This document shows positions 1-6,509 of a stretch of DNA of 10,458 nt, in pieces. The notes under the pieces are model-generated. The model was not told the origin of the DNA. It did no database searches and worked only from the letters and a program-made list of their open reading frames with translations. The DNA is from an uncultured Bryobacteraceae bacterium (lineage in GTDB: Bacteria > Acidobacteriota > Terriglobia > Bryobacterales > Bryobacteraceae). Location: NCBI GenBank assembly GCA_937921835.1, contig CAKZVG010000301.1, positions 1-10,458 of the forward strand, given 5' to 3'. Position 1 is the first letter of the stretch. Every line of letters begins with the position of its first letter. A program made the position numbers and the translations under genes.

Positions 1-793
1 AATCCGCGCCGCCCAGATAGCCGGCGTAGAGCAGCACCAGCGGGTCGATCACCAGTTCCCGGGCGGGGTCGAACTCGCCCAGGTGGAAGCCATAGGCGCC
101 GTCTTCGATCCGGTACCCGGCCGCCACCTCGCGGCGGCGCCCGCCGATGTCCTGATAAGCAACCGGGCGCTGCTCGGCGAAGGCGCCGGCCGGGGTCTCG
201 ATGAGCAGTTCGCCGTCCGCGCCCAGGCGAATTCCCGAGGCGCCTCGCCAGAGCATGCGGATCCGCGAAGGATCGGCGCCCGGCCGCACGATGTAGGTGG
301 ATTTGAGACGCCCGTCCGCGCCGTCCCAGAGAACGTCGATTCCGGGCCACACGTCGCGATAGCGGACCGCGGCATAGGTGGCGAGCCCGGTCTTCCATCG
401 TTCCCGGGGACCGTTGAAATAGCTCACCGCGGCGGGAGTGCGCCCGGCGCCTTCGGGCTGGACGTCTTCGCGGCCGCCGGCGAATTCGAGCTTCAGCGCC
501 CACCCCGGCGGCGCGGCGGAGGGATCGTCCGCCGCCGGGCGGAAGCGAGCCTGCAAGGTCACCGTCATCCCGCCGGCGGTGAAGTAGGCGGACGCTTCGC
601 GTCCCTGAAGGTAGTATCGGACGCGGGGGTCGGCCTGGCCGCGGTTCTCGATAAAGTACAGCGGAAGCTTCCACTGCCGGACGCGGGAGTCCGGCGGAGA
701 GTCCGTTTTGCGCGGAAACACCGGCAGCCCCGGTGAGGCCAGCCAGACGGCAACGGCGGCCGTCAGGGCCAGGGGAGCAACCCTGCGATGCAT
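1..793 (-). CDS. Secreted SBBP-repeat / ENRGQ-domain protein, N-terminal part (3' end outside window)
   Basis: This frame stays open from an ATG at 793 to the left edge, giving 264 residues with no stop. Residues 1-24 look like a Sec signal peptide: MHRR, then a hydrophobic Ala/Leu/Val stretch. The motif LYFIENRGQADPRVRYYLQG (45-64) is the hallmark of the N-terminal domain of SBBP-repeat proteins (I believe DUF7948), common in Acidobacteriota and Bacteroidetes. Later landmarks also fit: VSYFNG (123-128), YRDVWPGIDVLW (145-156), and LVIDPLVLLYAGYLGG (247-262), which leads into the first beta-propeller-type SBBP repeat. Most of the protein, probably the propeller and C-terminal modules, lies beyond the window. 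The ATG is only 4 bp past the wzt stop, and only a weak AGG precedes it, so translation may be coupled to wzt. The family is typically exported and has no established enzymatic role. Assignment is confident at family level; function is unknown. Confidence 0.87.
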   Translation of the reverse strand, partial: MHRRVAPLALTAAVAVWLASPGLPVFPRKTDSPPDSRVRQWKLPLYFIENRGQADPRVRYYLQGREASAYFTAGGMTVTLQARFRPAADDPSAAPPGWALKLEFAGGREDVQPEGAGRTPAAVSYFNGPRERWKTGLATYAAVRYRDVWPGIDVLWDGADGRLKSTYIVRPGADPSRIRMLWRGASGIRLGADGELLIETPAGAFAEQRPVAYQDIGGRRREVAAGYRIEDGAYGFHLGEFDPARELVIDPLVLLYAGYLGGAD

Positions 794-797
794 TCGG

Positions 798-1586
798 CTA
801 TTTGACCTGGCGCCGGTACTCCGCCACCACGTCCGGCGGGCGTCCATCGGCCATCACCCGGCCCCCGGACAACCATACGGCGCGATTGCACACCTGCTCG
901 ACGAACGGGAGGTTGTGGGAAACGATGACCACCAGACTGCCCCGCTCGATCAGCTTCATCATCCGGAAATACGACTTGCGCTGGAAGTGCTCGTCGCCCA
1001 CCGAGAGCACTTCGTCGATCAGAAGCACGTCCGGCCGGGTCTGGGTGGCGAGCGCGAAGGCAAGCCGCGCGGCCATGCCCGAGGAGTACAGCCGGACCGG
1101 CACGTCGAAAAAGGCGTCCAGTTCGGAGAAATCCACGATCTTGGGAATCAGCTTGTCCATCTCGAGGCGCGGAACGCGGTTCAGGGCGGCGTAGAGGTAG
1201 GCGTTCTGGCGCCCGGTCAGGTTGCCGTTGAGGGCGCTGCCGATATCCAGCAGGGGGCGGATCTCGCCCTGCCATTCAAAACGGCCCTCGGTGGGATAAA
1301 GAATCCGGGCCATCACGCGCAGCAGAGTAGACTTGCCGGATCCGTTGGCGCCGATTATTCCCACCACCTCGCCCTGCCGGAACTCGAGATCCACGTGCCG
1401 CAAGGCCCAGAATTCGTGCGCCCGCGAGGGCACCCGGGCGAGTGCTCCCAGGATGCGGCCCTTGAGCGTGCTGTGGCGTTCGGTGAGCAGCCGGTAACGG
1501 ACCCCGATGTCCGCCAGGCCGATCCGTGCGTGCCCTCCGGCGCGCCTAGGAGTCCTCGTCTTCCGTTCGGCCGGTGCGCTCCTCAT
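798..1586 (-). CDS. wzt: Polysaccharide ABC exporter, ATP-binding subunit (Wzt-like, no C-terminal sugar-binding domain)
   Basis: This 262-aa nucleotide-binding subunit of a Wzm/Wzt (TagH/KpsT-like) exporter would power flipping of a lipid-linked polysaccharide across the inner membrane. Walker A is GANGSGKST (79-87), the ABC signature is YSSGMAARL (167-175), Walker B is DVLLIDE (186-192), the D-loop is SVGD (195-198) and the switch His is H224. The stretch LLDIGSALNGNLTGRQN (112-128) matches the Wzt/TagH-specific segment, which usually reads like LLELGxGFxxxLTGREN. The ATG at 1586 overlaps the wzm stop in an ATGA (4 bp), with GGAGG 14 nt upstream. The open frame continues to 2255, but that extension only shadows wzm and is not used. 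The protein ends about ten residues after the catalytic domain. It therefore lacks the roughly 150-200-aa carbohydrate-binding domain of O8/O9a-type Wzt and resembles O2a-type or TagH-core transporters, whose export does not depend on a terminal cap (established for those systems; inferred here). Confidence 0.93.
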   Translation of the reverse strand: MRSAPAERKTRTPRRAGGHARIGLADIGVRYRLLTERHSTLKGRILGALARVPSRAHEFWALRHVDLEFRQGEVVGIIGANGSGKSTLLRVMARILYPTEGRFEWQGEIRPLLDIGSALNGNLTGRQNAYLYAALNRVPRLEMDKLIPKIVDFSELDAFFDVPVRLYSSGMAARLAFALATQTRPDVLLIDEVLSVGDEHFQRKSYFRMMKLIERGSLVVIVSHNLPFVEQVCNRAVWLSGGRVMADGRPPDVVAEYRRQVK

Positions 1587-2359
1587 AGGTAGTAGTAAAA
1601 CCTCCGCTCGGCGCTCAGGAAGGCCGTCACGCCGGATGCCAGGGCAAGCGCGGCCAGGCCGGCCGCGAGCGCCGTGGTTTCGGCGCCCGGCAGCGCGCCT
1701 TTCCAGATGGGCTGCTGGAACAGGCTGAGAAACGGGACCACTGGATTCAGCGCCAGAAAAAGCTGCGCCTTGGGCGGCGCGGCTTCGGCTTTCCACAGGA
1801 TCGGGGAGAAGAAGAACCACAGGAACAGGACCGAGTTCAGCAGGTGGCGGAAGTCGCGGAAAAACACGTTGGCGGTGGCGCACAACAGGGCCAGCCCGGT
1901 CACAAAGACCAGCGCGATTCCAGCCGCCGCCGGCAGGAACAGCAGGGCGGCGGAGAAGGGCGCGCCGAAAGCCCCCATCAGCCCGGCCAAAACCACGAAG
2001 CCGGCCGCAAGGTCGGCCAGTCCAACGGCCACCGAGGCGAGCGGGAGCAGCAGCTTGGGCACATAGAGCCGCGTGACGTAAGCCGCATTGCCCACCACGG
2101 ACTCGGCGCCCATCGCGCAGCCATTCGAGAACAGCAGCCAGAAGAGGTAGCCGCTCAGGAAATACAGCCCGAAGTCCTTCATGTCCCATTGATTCAGGAC
2201 CGAGAAAATGACCGTGAAACTGGCGAAAATCAGCAGCGGCATCAGCAGCGTCCAAAGAAAGCCCAGCAGCGAGCCGTGATAGCGCTGGTCAAGCTGCTGG
2301 TAGACGAGTTGATAGAGAAATGAGCGGTATTGATACGCTTCCCTGATCCGTTCAATCAT
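1583..2359 (-). CDS. wzm: Polysaccharide ABC exporter, membrane permease (Wzm/TagG-like)
   Basis: This 258-aa ABC-2 type permease, partner of the ATPase encoded next, would form the inner-membrane channel for an undecaprenyl-linked glycan. About six hydrophobic segments can be read, roughly at 31-55, 62-82, 103-128, 134-160, 170-188 and 228-250. Family signatures are QRYHGSLLGFLWTLLMPLL (25-43; compare the YRGSxLGxxW motif of Wzm/TagG/KpsM), FFRDFRHLLN (166-175), FFFSPILW (182-189) and LNPVVPFL (204-211). The hydrophobic segment before NPVVPFL and the short cytoplasmic tail ending in FYYYL are normal for the family. Length is typical (about 255-290 aa). The ATG at 2359 has a strong Shine-Dalgarno and lies 8 bp inside the end of the large glycosyltransferase gene, so the two are probably translationally coupled. 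The stop overlaps the wzt start. The glycan exported (O-antigen, capsule or EPS) cannot be told from sequence. Confidence 0.93.
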   Translation of the reverse strand: MIERIREAYQYRSFLYQLVYQQLDQRYHGSLLGFLWTLLMPLLIFASFTVIFSVLNQWDMKDFGLYFLSGYLFWLLFSNGCAMGAESVVGNAAYVTRLYVPKLLLPLASVAVGLADLAAGFVVLAGLMGAFGAPFSAALLFLPAAAGIALVFVTGLALLCATANVFFRDFRHLLNSVLFLWFFFSPILWKAEAAPPKAQLFLALNPVVPFLSLFQQPIWKGALPGAETTALAAGLAALALASGVTAFLSAERRFYYYL

Positions 2360-5300
2360 TGCGCTCCTCCGGGGAAGCCCGGGCCACGCCCAGAGCAGCG
2401 CGCAGCCACGGGTGCGGCCACCGCCGGACCACGATCTCGCGAACGTAAACCGGGACGCAGCCGGTCGAATGGACGCGGAATTCGTAGTCCTCGGGGGGCG
2501 GATCCGGAACCTCGAAAAAGACGTCGAAGACGAAGCCGGGACCGGCGGCGAAATCCTCGCTCCACACGATCCGCTCCTGGGCGAAGCCGCCTTTCATGCT
2601 GAAGACGTCCACGCTCGCCAGCCGGCCATGCGGTGGCGGTACGGCGCCCAGCCAGAGCTTGAACTCGGCGCGATAGGCGCCCGGTTCCAGGCGGATATAG
2701 GGACCGTAGACGACCACGCCGGCGTGGCCGGCCGGGGCCAGCGCACAGATGCGGCCGGTTTCGGGAATCCAGGCCGCGGCGCAGCGGGGATCGCGCAGGA
2801 AATCGAGCGCCCCGGCGCGCCAGGCGGTGGCGGCCTGGTGCAGCCAGCTCCGCGACACGCGCTGGTAGAGATCAAGCGTGCGCGCCGCCATGATCCGGGC
2901 GGAGAACTCGCGCAGGTAGCGCTCGCGCCCGGCCTCGCCCAGGCGGCGGCAAAGGGAATCGTCGCGCAGCAGCCGCAGCATCGCGCCGGCCAGGGCGGCG
3001 GCGTCGCCGGGCGGAACCAGCAGGCCGGTCTCGCCGTCGGCGACCACCTCCGGCGTTCCGCCGGCGCGGCAGGCAATGACGGGCTTGGCGCGCGCCATGG
3101 CTTCAAGATAGATCAGCCCGAAGGATTCATAGAGCGAGGGCGCAACAAAGATGTCGCAGTCCTCGTACCAGCGGGCCAGTTCACTGGCCGGGACCTCGCC
3201 GTGGAAGCGCACCCGGCCGCCATAGGAGTCGCGCGCCCGGCGTTCCCACTCCTCCTTCCAGGCGCGGTCTTCGGCGGCGCCGCAGTCGCGCCCAACGATT
3301 TCCAGGCAGGCCTCCGGTTCCGAGTTGAGCACGGCCGGGATGGCTTCAAGCAGGGTGTGGATTCCCTTGCGCCGCTCCAGGCGGCCGACAAACAGGATGG
3401 TCTTACGGTGATTGGAACGGGTTCCGTCCGCCGCGGCGGTATCGAGGCCGAGGGGAATCAGGGTCTGCTTGGACCGGACGCCGAATTCCCGGTCCACCAG
3501 TTCCAGCAACGCGGAAGTGCTCCCCGAGACCGCGCCGGCATGGCGCAGCAGCACGCCTTCGAGGGCCGAACAGGCGCGCAGGTCGGCGTTCATCTCCCAG
3601 CCTTGCGTCTCGCAAACCTCAAACAGCGGCGAATGCGCGCGCACGACGGAAGGGAGGCGGTGTTCCATCAGCGCCAGCAGCCCTTCGGCGTCCCAGTTCG
3701 GGCTTTCGACGAGGTCCAGACCCCAGCGGGCCTCGATGTCCAGCACCTTGCTCCGCACGCCGTTGCTGTAGGTGAGGTTCTTGGCCAGGGTCGGGAACCG
3801 GCGGGGGTCCGCAATCTCGCCCGGCAGAGGCAGCGCCACGGTGTGGTGATGCCAGATCCCGTCTTTGAACTCGGACCGCAGCGATGGGCTCCTGCTGACA
3901 AGGTGGACCTCGCAGCCCAGGTCTCTCAGCCCGCGCGCCAGGGCGGCGGTATAGCTGGCGATGCCGCCGGGCGATTCCTCGGGCAGGGACTGCGAAAGCA
4001 GGCAAACCGAGAGTTGCTTGGCTGCGGAGGGAGGGTAGGCGACGAACCCTGCGGCGTCCGGCGCGGGATCGAAGCGGCGATGGAGCGGGGCGGCGCGAAG
4101 GGCTTGCCATAGCCCCGCCGCGATGCCGCCGGCGCAGGCGGCTTCCATGCGCAGCCACGCCGGCAGGCTGATCTTCCCGCCGCGCAGCCATGCTACCATC
4201 GGGACCGCCCGCTCGCGGACGACCCGCCGGACGACCCGGAGCGCGATGCGCCAGCCGGCGAACGGTCCGGTGTAGTTCTTGAGCGCGCAGTAGACCGTAT
4301 TCTTGGCGATGGCGAACCAGTTCAGCTCGAAGCCGTTCTTGCGGTTGAGCGAAGCCGCGCTCTCGTGGTAGACCACCGCTTCCGGACGGTGCACGGTGCG
4401 GAAGCCGGCCTGTTCGAGGCGCAGCACCACGTCGGCCTCGTCGTGGTAGTACTCGATGCGCTCGTCGAAGCCGCCGATCTTCTCGAGCGCGGCGCGCCGG
4501 AACATGCAGTTGTTGCCGGAGACCGTGTTCAGGAACCCCTCTTCCCAATCCCAGTGCAGGCCGGGCGCGGGCTGGTGCCAGAGCACGAAACCCTCGCGGT
4601 CGATGATGCCGTTGCGGAACTCGACGTCGCGGCCATTCATCCGGTAGACCAGTCCTCCGGCGGCGCCCGTGGCGGGGTCATCGAAGGCCGGGACCAGTTC
4701 TTCGAGCCAGCGCGGATGCGCCACGGCGTCGTCGTCGATGAAGGCGACCAATTCGCCGCGCGCCCGGGCGATGCCCTCGTTGCGCGAGACGGAAAGCACG
4801 CGCGAGGGCGTCTCCATCGTCTGGAGTTTCCCGCCGTGGCGCGCCAGCACCTCCGCGGTGCGGTCGGTCGAGGGCCCGTTGACCACCACCACCTCGAAGT
4901 TCCGGTAGGTCTGCTCCTTCAGGGTCGCCAGACAGCGCTCAAGCTGGCGGGCGCGATTGTAGGTGTTGATGACGACGCTGACCCGCGGGTCCGGGCGCGT
5001 GCTTCTCTCAGCCGGGTGCGGACGGTCAAGCAGGCCGGCGAGGGCCCGGCGCTGGCGCGCGGGCGTGAAGTCTTCCAGCCGCCGCCGCTGGCCCTCGATG
5101 ACCGCGCGTTTGCGCGCCGGATCTCCAAGCAGGGCGGCGACGGTGTCGGCCAGCGCCTCGAAGTTCTTTTCGCGGAACAGCACGCCGGCGCCGCCGAGGG
5201 TCTGCGCGCAGGCCGGCTCGGCATAGGCGAAGACCGGCAGATCGAACAGCATTGCTTCCAGCAGCGGGGCGCAGAAGCCCTCGTGCTCGCTCATCGAAAG

Positions 5301-6086
5301 AAAGGCGTCCGCGCTCCGGTAGTAGGCCACGAGGTGGCTTTCGGGGATCTTGCCGGTGAAGAGGACGTCTTCGCCCGCGCGCAGCTTGAGGTCCTCCGCC
5401 AGGCGCCGCAGGGCTTGCACGTAGTCCGGGTGTTGGGCGTCATTGCCGGCCAGCAGGAGCGTGGCGGAGGGATCCCGCCGCCGGTAGGCCGCCAGGAAGC
5501 GGATCAGGTCGGCGGCGCACTTGTTGGGGGCCAGCCGGCCGACAGAAAGGAACACCGCTCCCGCCGGCTTGGGCCGCCCGGCGAGCACCGGATGGGGCTT
5601 GCGGGCGGCGAGTCCTTCGAGGTCGAGAAAGAGCGGGAAGACGCCGGTGTGCGGAAAGCCCATGCCTTCCAGGTCCCGGCGGCTCGCTTCCGACATGCCC
5701 ACGGCGTACTCGTAGGCGCGGGTCAAGGTGCGGAGCTGGCGCAACCCGCGCAGGCAGGAGAGATAGACCGGGCTGCCTTTTTCGAAGAACCGGGGCGGGG
5801 TGATGTTGTGATACATCAGGATCCGCCGGCCGGGGAACCGCTCCACCATGGGCAGAAGCGTGGTGGCGTTGAAGAACTGGTGCAGCAGGACGTCGTCCGG
5901 AGCCGCGCTCTCGAGCAGGCGGTCGAGCGGCGTGACGTGTTCACGGACATCGCCGTGGGAGAATTCGGCGTAGATGGCGGCGGGGATGCCCAGTTCGGCG
6001 GCTCGCTGCTTCAACAGGATGCAGTGAGTGCTGACGGCGTCGGCTGCGTCCAGGGCGTTGGTCAGGATGTGGATCTTCATCGGCAT
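2352..6086 (-). CDS. Multidomain glycosyltransferase: GT4 - GT2 - GT4 plus C-terminal beta-rich domain
   Basis: This 1244-aa cytoplasmic enzyme probably adds several sugars to the glycan exported by the downstream Wzm/Wzt. Domain 1 (about 1-360) is GT4/GT-B: MYHNITPP (91-98), LSVGRLAPNK (180-189) and the E-x7-E donor site EHEGFCAPLLE (E269, E277). Domain 2 (about 367-590) is GT2/GT-A: VSVVINTYNRARQLERCL (369-386), the metal-binding DDD (451-453), SGNNCMFRR (523-531), and the acidic YHDEADVVLRLEQAGF (547-562) where GT2 enzymes hold their catalytic base. A basic, Trp-rich helical linker spans about 590-690. Domain 3 (about 692-1085) is a second GT4: GGIASYTAAL (707-716), VGRLERRKGIHTLLEA (900-915) and E-x7-E in ESFGLIYLE (E987, E995). 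All three keep their key residues. Residues about 1112-1222 are beta-rich and unassigned. ATG 6086 (MPMKIHIL) or 6080 starts the protein; the first lies closer to a weak GAGGGGG about 14 nt upstream. The open frame to 6341 shadows the 122-aa gene. Linkages made are unknown. Confidence 0.9.
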   Translation of the reverse strand: MPMKIHILTNALDAADAVSTHCILLKQRAAELGIPAAIYAEFSHGDVREHVTPLDRLLESAAPDDVLLHQFFNATTLLPMVERFPGRRILMYHNITPPRFFEKGSPVYLSCLRGLRQLRTLTRAYEYAVGMSEASRRDLEGMGFPHTGVFPLFLDLEGLAARKPHPVLAGRPKPAGAVFLSVGRLAPNKCAADLIRFLAAYRRRDPSATLLLAGNDAQHPDYVQALRRLAEDLKLRAGEDVLFTGKIPESHLVAYYRSADAFLSMSEHEGFCAPLLEAMLFDLPVFAYAEPACAQTLGGAGVLFREKNFEALADTVAALLGDPARKRAVIEGQRRRLEDFTPARQRRALAGLLDRPHPAERSTRPDPRVSVVINTYNRARQLERCLATLKEQTYRNFEVVVVNGPSTDRTAEVLARHGGKLQTMETPSRVLSVSRNEGIARARGELVAFIDDDAVAHPRWLEELVPAFDDPATGAAGGLVYRMNGRDVEFRNGIIDREGFVLWHQPAPGLHWDWEEGFLNTVSGNNCMFRRAALEKIGGFDERIEYYHDEADVVLRLEQAGFRTVHRPEAVVYHESAASLNRKNGFELNWFAIAKNTVYCALKNYTGPFAGWRIALRVVRRVVRERAVPMVAWLRGGKISLPAWLRMEAACAGGIAAGLWQALRAAPLHRRFDPAPDAAGFVAYPPSAAKQLSVCLLSQSLPEESPGGIASYTAALARGLRDLGCEVHLVSRSPSLRSEFKDGIWHHHTVALPLPGEIADPRRFPTLAKNLTYSNGVRSKVLDIEARWGLDLVESPNWDAEGLLALMEHRLPSVVRAHSPLFEVCETQGWEMNADLRACSALEGVLLRHAGAVSGSTSALLELVDREFGVRSKQTLIPLGLDTAAADGTRSNHRKTILFVGRLERRKGIHTLLEAIPAVLNSEPEACLEIVGRDCGAAEDRAWKEEWERRARDSYGGRVRFHGEVPASELARWYEDCDIFVAPSLYESFGLIYLEAMARAKPVIACRAGGTPEVVADGETGLLVPPGDAAALAGAMLRLLRDDSLCRRLGEAGRERYLREFSARIMAARTLDLYQRVSRSWLHQAATAWRAGALDFLRDPRCAAAWIPETGRICALAPAGHAGVVVYGPYIRLEPGAYRAEFKLWLGAVPPPHGRLASVDVFSMKGGFAQERIVWSEDFAAGPGFVFDVFFEVPDPPPEDYEFRVHSTGCVPVYVREIVVRRWPHPWLRAALGVARASPEERND
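2364..2370 (-). promoter_or_regulatory. Shine-Dalgarno of wzm
   Basis: The minus strand reads GGAGGAG ending 4 nt before the wzm ATG (core GGAGG ends 6 nt before it). It is the clearest ribosome binding site in the window and fixes the wzm start inside the last codons of the upstream glycosyltransferase gene. Confidence 0.75.
2421..2753 (-). other. C-terminal beta-rich domain of the large glycosyltransferase (residues about 1112-1222)
   Basis: After the third GT domain and a short helical stretch, the protein has about 110 residues of alternating beta-type sequence with Gly/Pro turns. It includes VVVYGPYIRLEPGAYRAEF (1124-1142), SVDVFSMKG (1158-1166), GFVFDVFFEVPDP (1184-1196) and YEFRVHSTGCVPVYVREIVV (1201-1220). 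The 'GPYIxLxPGxYxAxF' opening followed by 'F.V....YEFRV...' looks like a small jelly-roll or carbohydrate-binding-module fold, of a kind I recall at the ends of other polysaccharide-locus enzymes. No metal or catalytic motif is evident. A role in glycan binding or in docking to another protein is inference. Confidence 0.55.
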
Positions 6087-6136
6087 GGCGCCCGTTTGCC
6101 GCCCCCTCGCGGCCGCGAGGCATGGCGCCGCGCGGT

Positions 6137-6505
6137 TCAGCGCGGGGGTTGGCGGCGTAGGGCCTCCTCGACCGTTTCCGCTATCAACTCGACGGTTTCC
6201 GCCGTCCGCTGGCCAAACCGGACCAGGTTTCGCGTGTACCACGGGAGCAGAGCCGAAATGGCCCGCATTACGAACTCGATGTGCCGCGGGTAACCGGACG
6301 GGATGGTTCCGATGGCGGCGGCGTCCTGGCGGAGTTCCCATACTGCCTGCCGGAGACGTTCGGCGCGGCCAACAACCCCGTCCGCGCCGGGGCGTGGCTC
6401 AGAAGCCGGTTCCGGCTGCGTCAGACCCGCGAGCGGCACCCGCAGGTATTCGAGCAGCTTGATCTCGAGGGTGCAGGGAGCGCTCCCGGTAGGGCGGGCT
6501 CGCAC
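6137..6505 (-). CDS. Small protein of unknown function within the polysaccharide operon
   Basis: I do not recognise a named family for this 122-aa protein. It begins with about 30 ordinary residues (CTLEIKLLEYLRVPL, 11-25) and a Pro/Glu-rich linker (31-42). A helix follows (RAERLRQAVWELRQDAAAI, 47-65), then the amphipathic stretch IEFVMRAISALLPWYTRNL (76-94), ending in an acidic helix (ETVELIAETVEEAL, 103-116). No signal peptide or convincing transmembrane segment is seen. The layout 'FVxRxxxxLLxWYxRxL' followed by a helical tail resembles helical add-on regions I recall near glycosyltransferases and methyltransferases in ABC-type polysaccharide loci; that is recollection, not a database result. 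The start is taken as GTG 6505, four bases after the stop of the GT4 gene. It is supported by GGAGGTGG upstream and by the compact operon layout. The open frame extends to 6580, but that part overlaps the GT4 reading frame. The next gene starts 50 bp downstream. Confidence 0.68.
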   Translation of the reverse strand: MRARPTGSAPCTLEIKLLEYLRVPLAGLTQPEPASEPRPGADGVVGRAERLRQAVWELRQDAAAIGTIPSGYPRHIEFVMRAISALLPWYTRNLVRFGQRTAETVELIAETVEEALRRQPPR

Positions 6506-6509
6506 GGGC

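Noticed and set aside
83..1592. Plus-strand open frames at 83-736 and 708-1592
   Set aside because: They are antisense to the SBBP protein and wzt, both clearly identified on the minus strand.
1587..2255. N-terminal extension of the Wzt frame to 2255 (485 aa)
   Set aside because: The extra residues shadow wzm. The ATGA overlap at 1583-1586 gives a normal-length ATPase.
2412..4112. 566-aa open frame on the plus strand
   Set aside because: It is the antisense shadow of the same glycosyltransferase, with no motif or supporting ribosome binding site.
4365..6293. 642-aa open frame on the plus strand
   Set aside because: It is antisense to the triple glycosyltransferase and has low-complexity composition (Gly/Val/Gln/His/Arg) with no recognisable motif.
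6087..6341. N-terminal extension of the triple-GT frame to 6341
   Set aside because: The residues are Pro/Arg/Gly-rich shadow of the 122-aa gene. The GT4 fold begins at MPMKIHIL.
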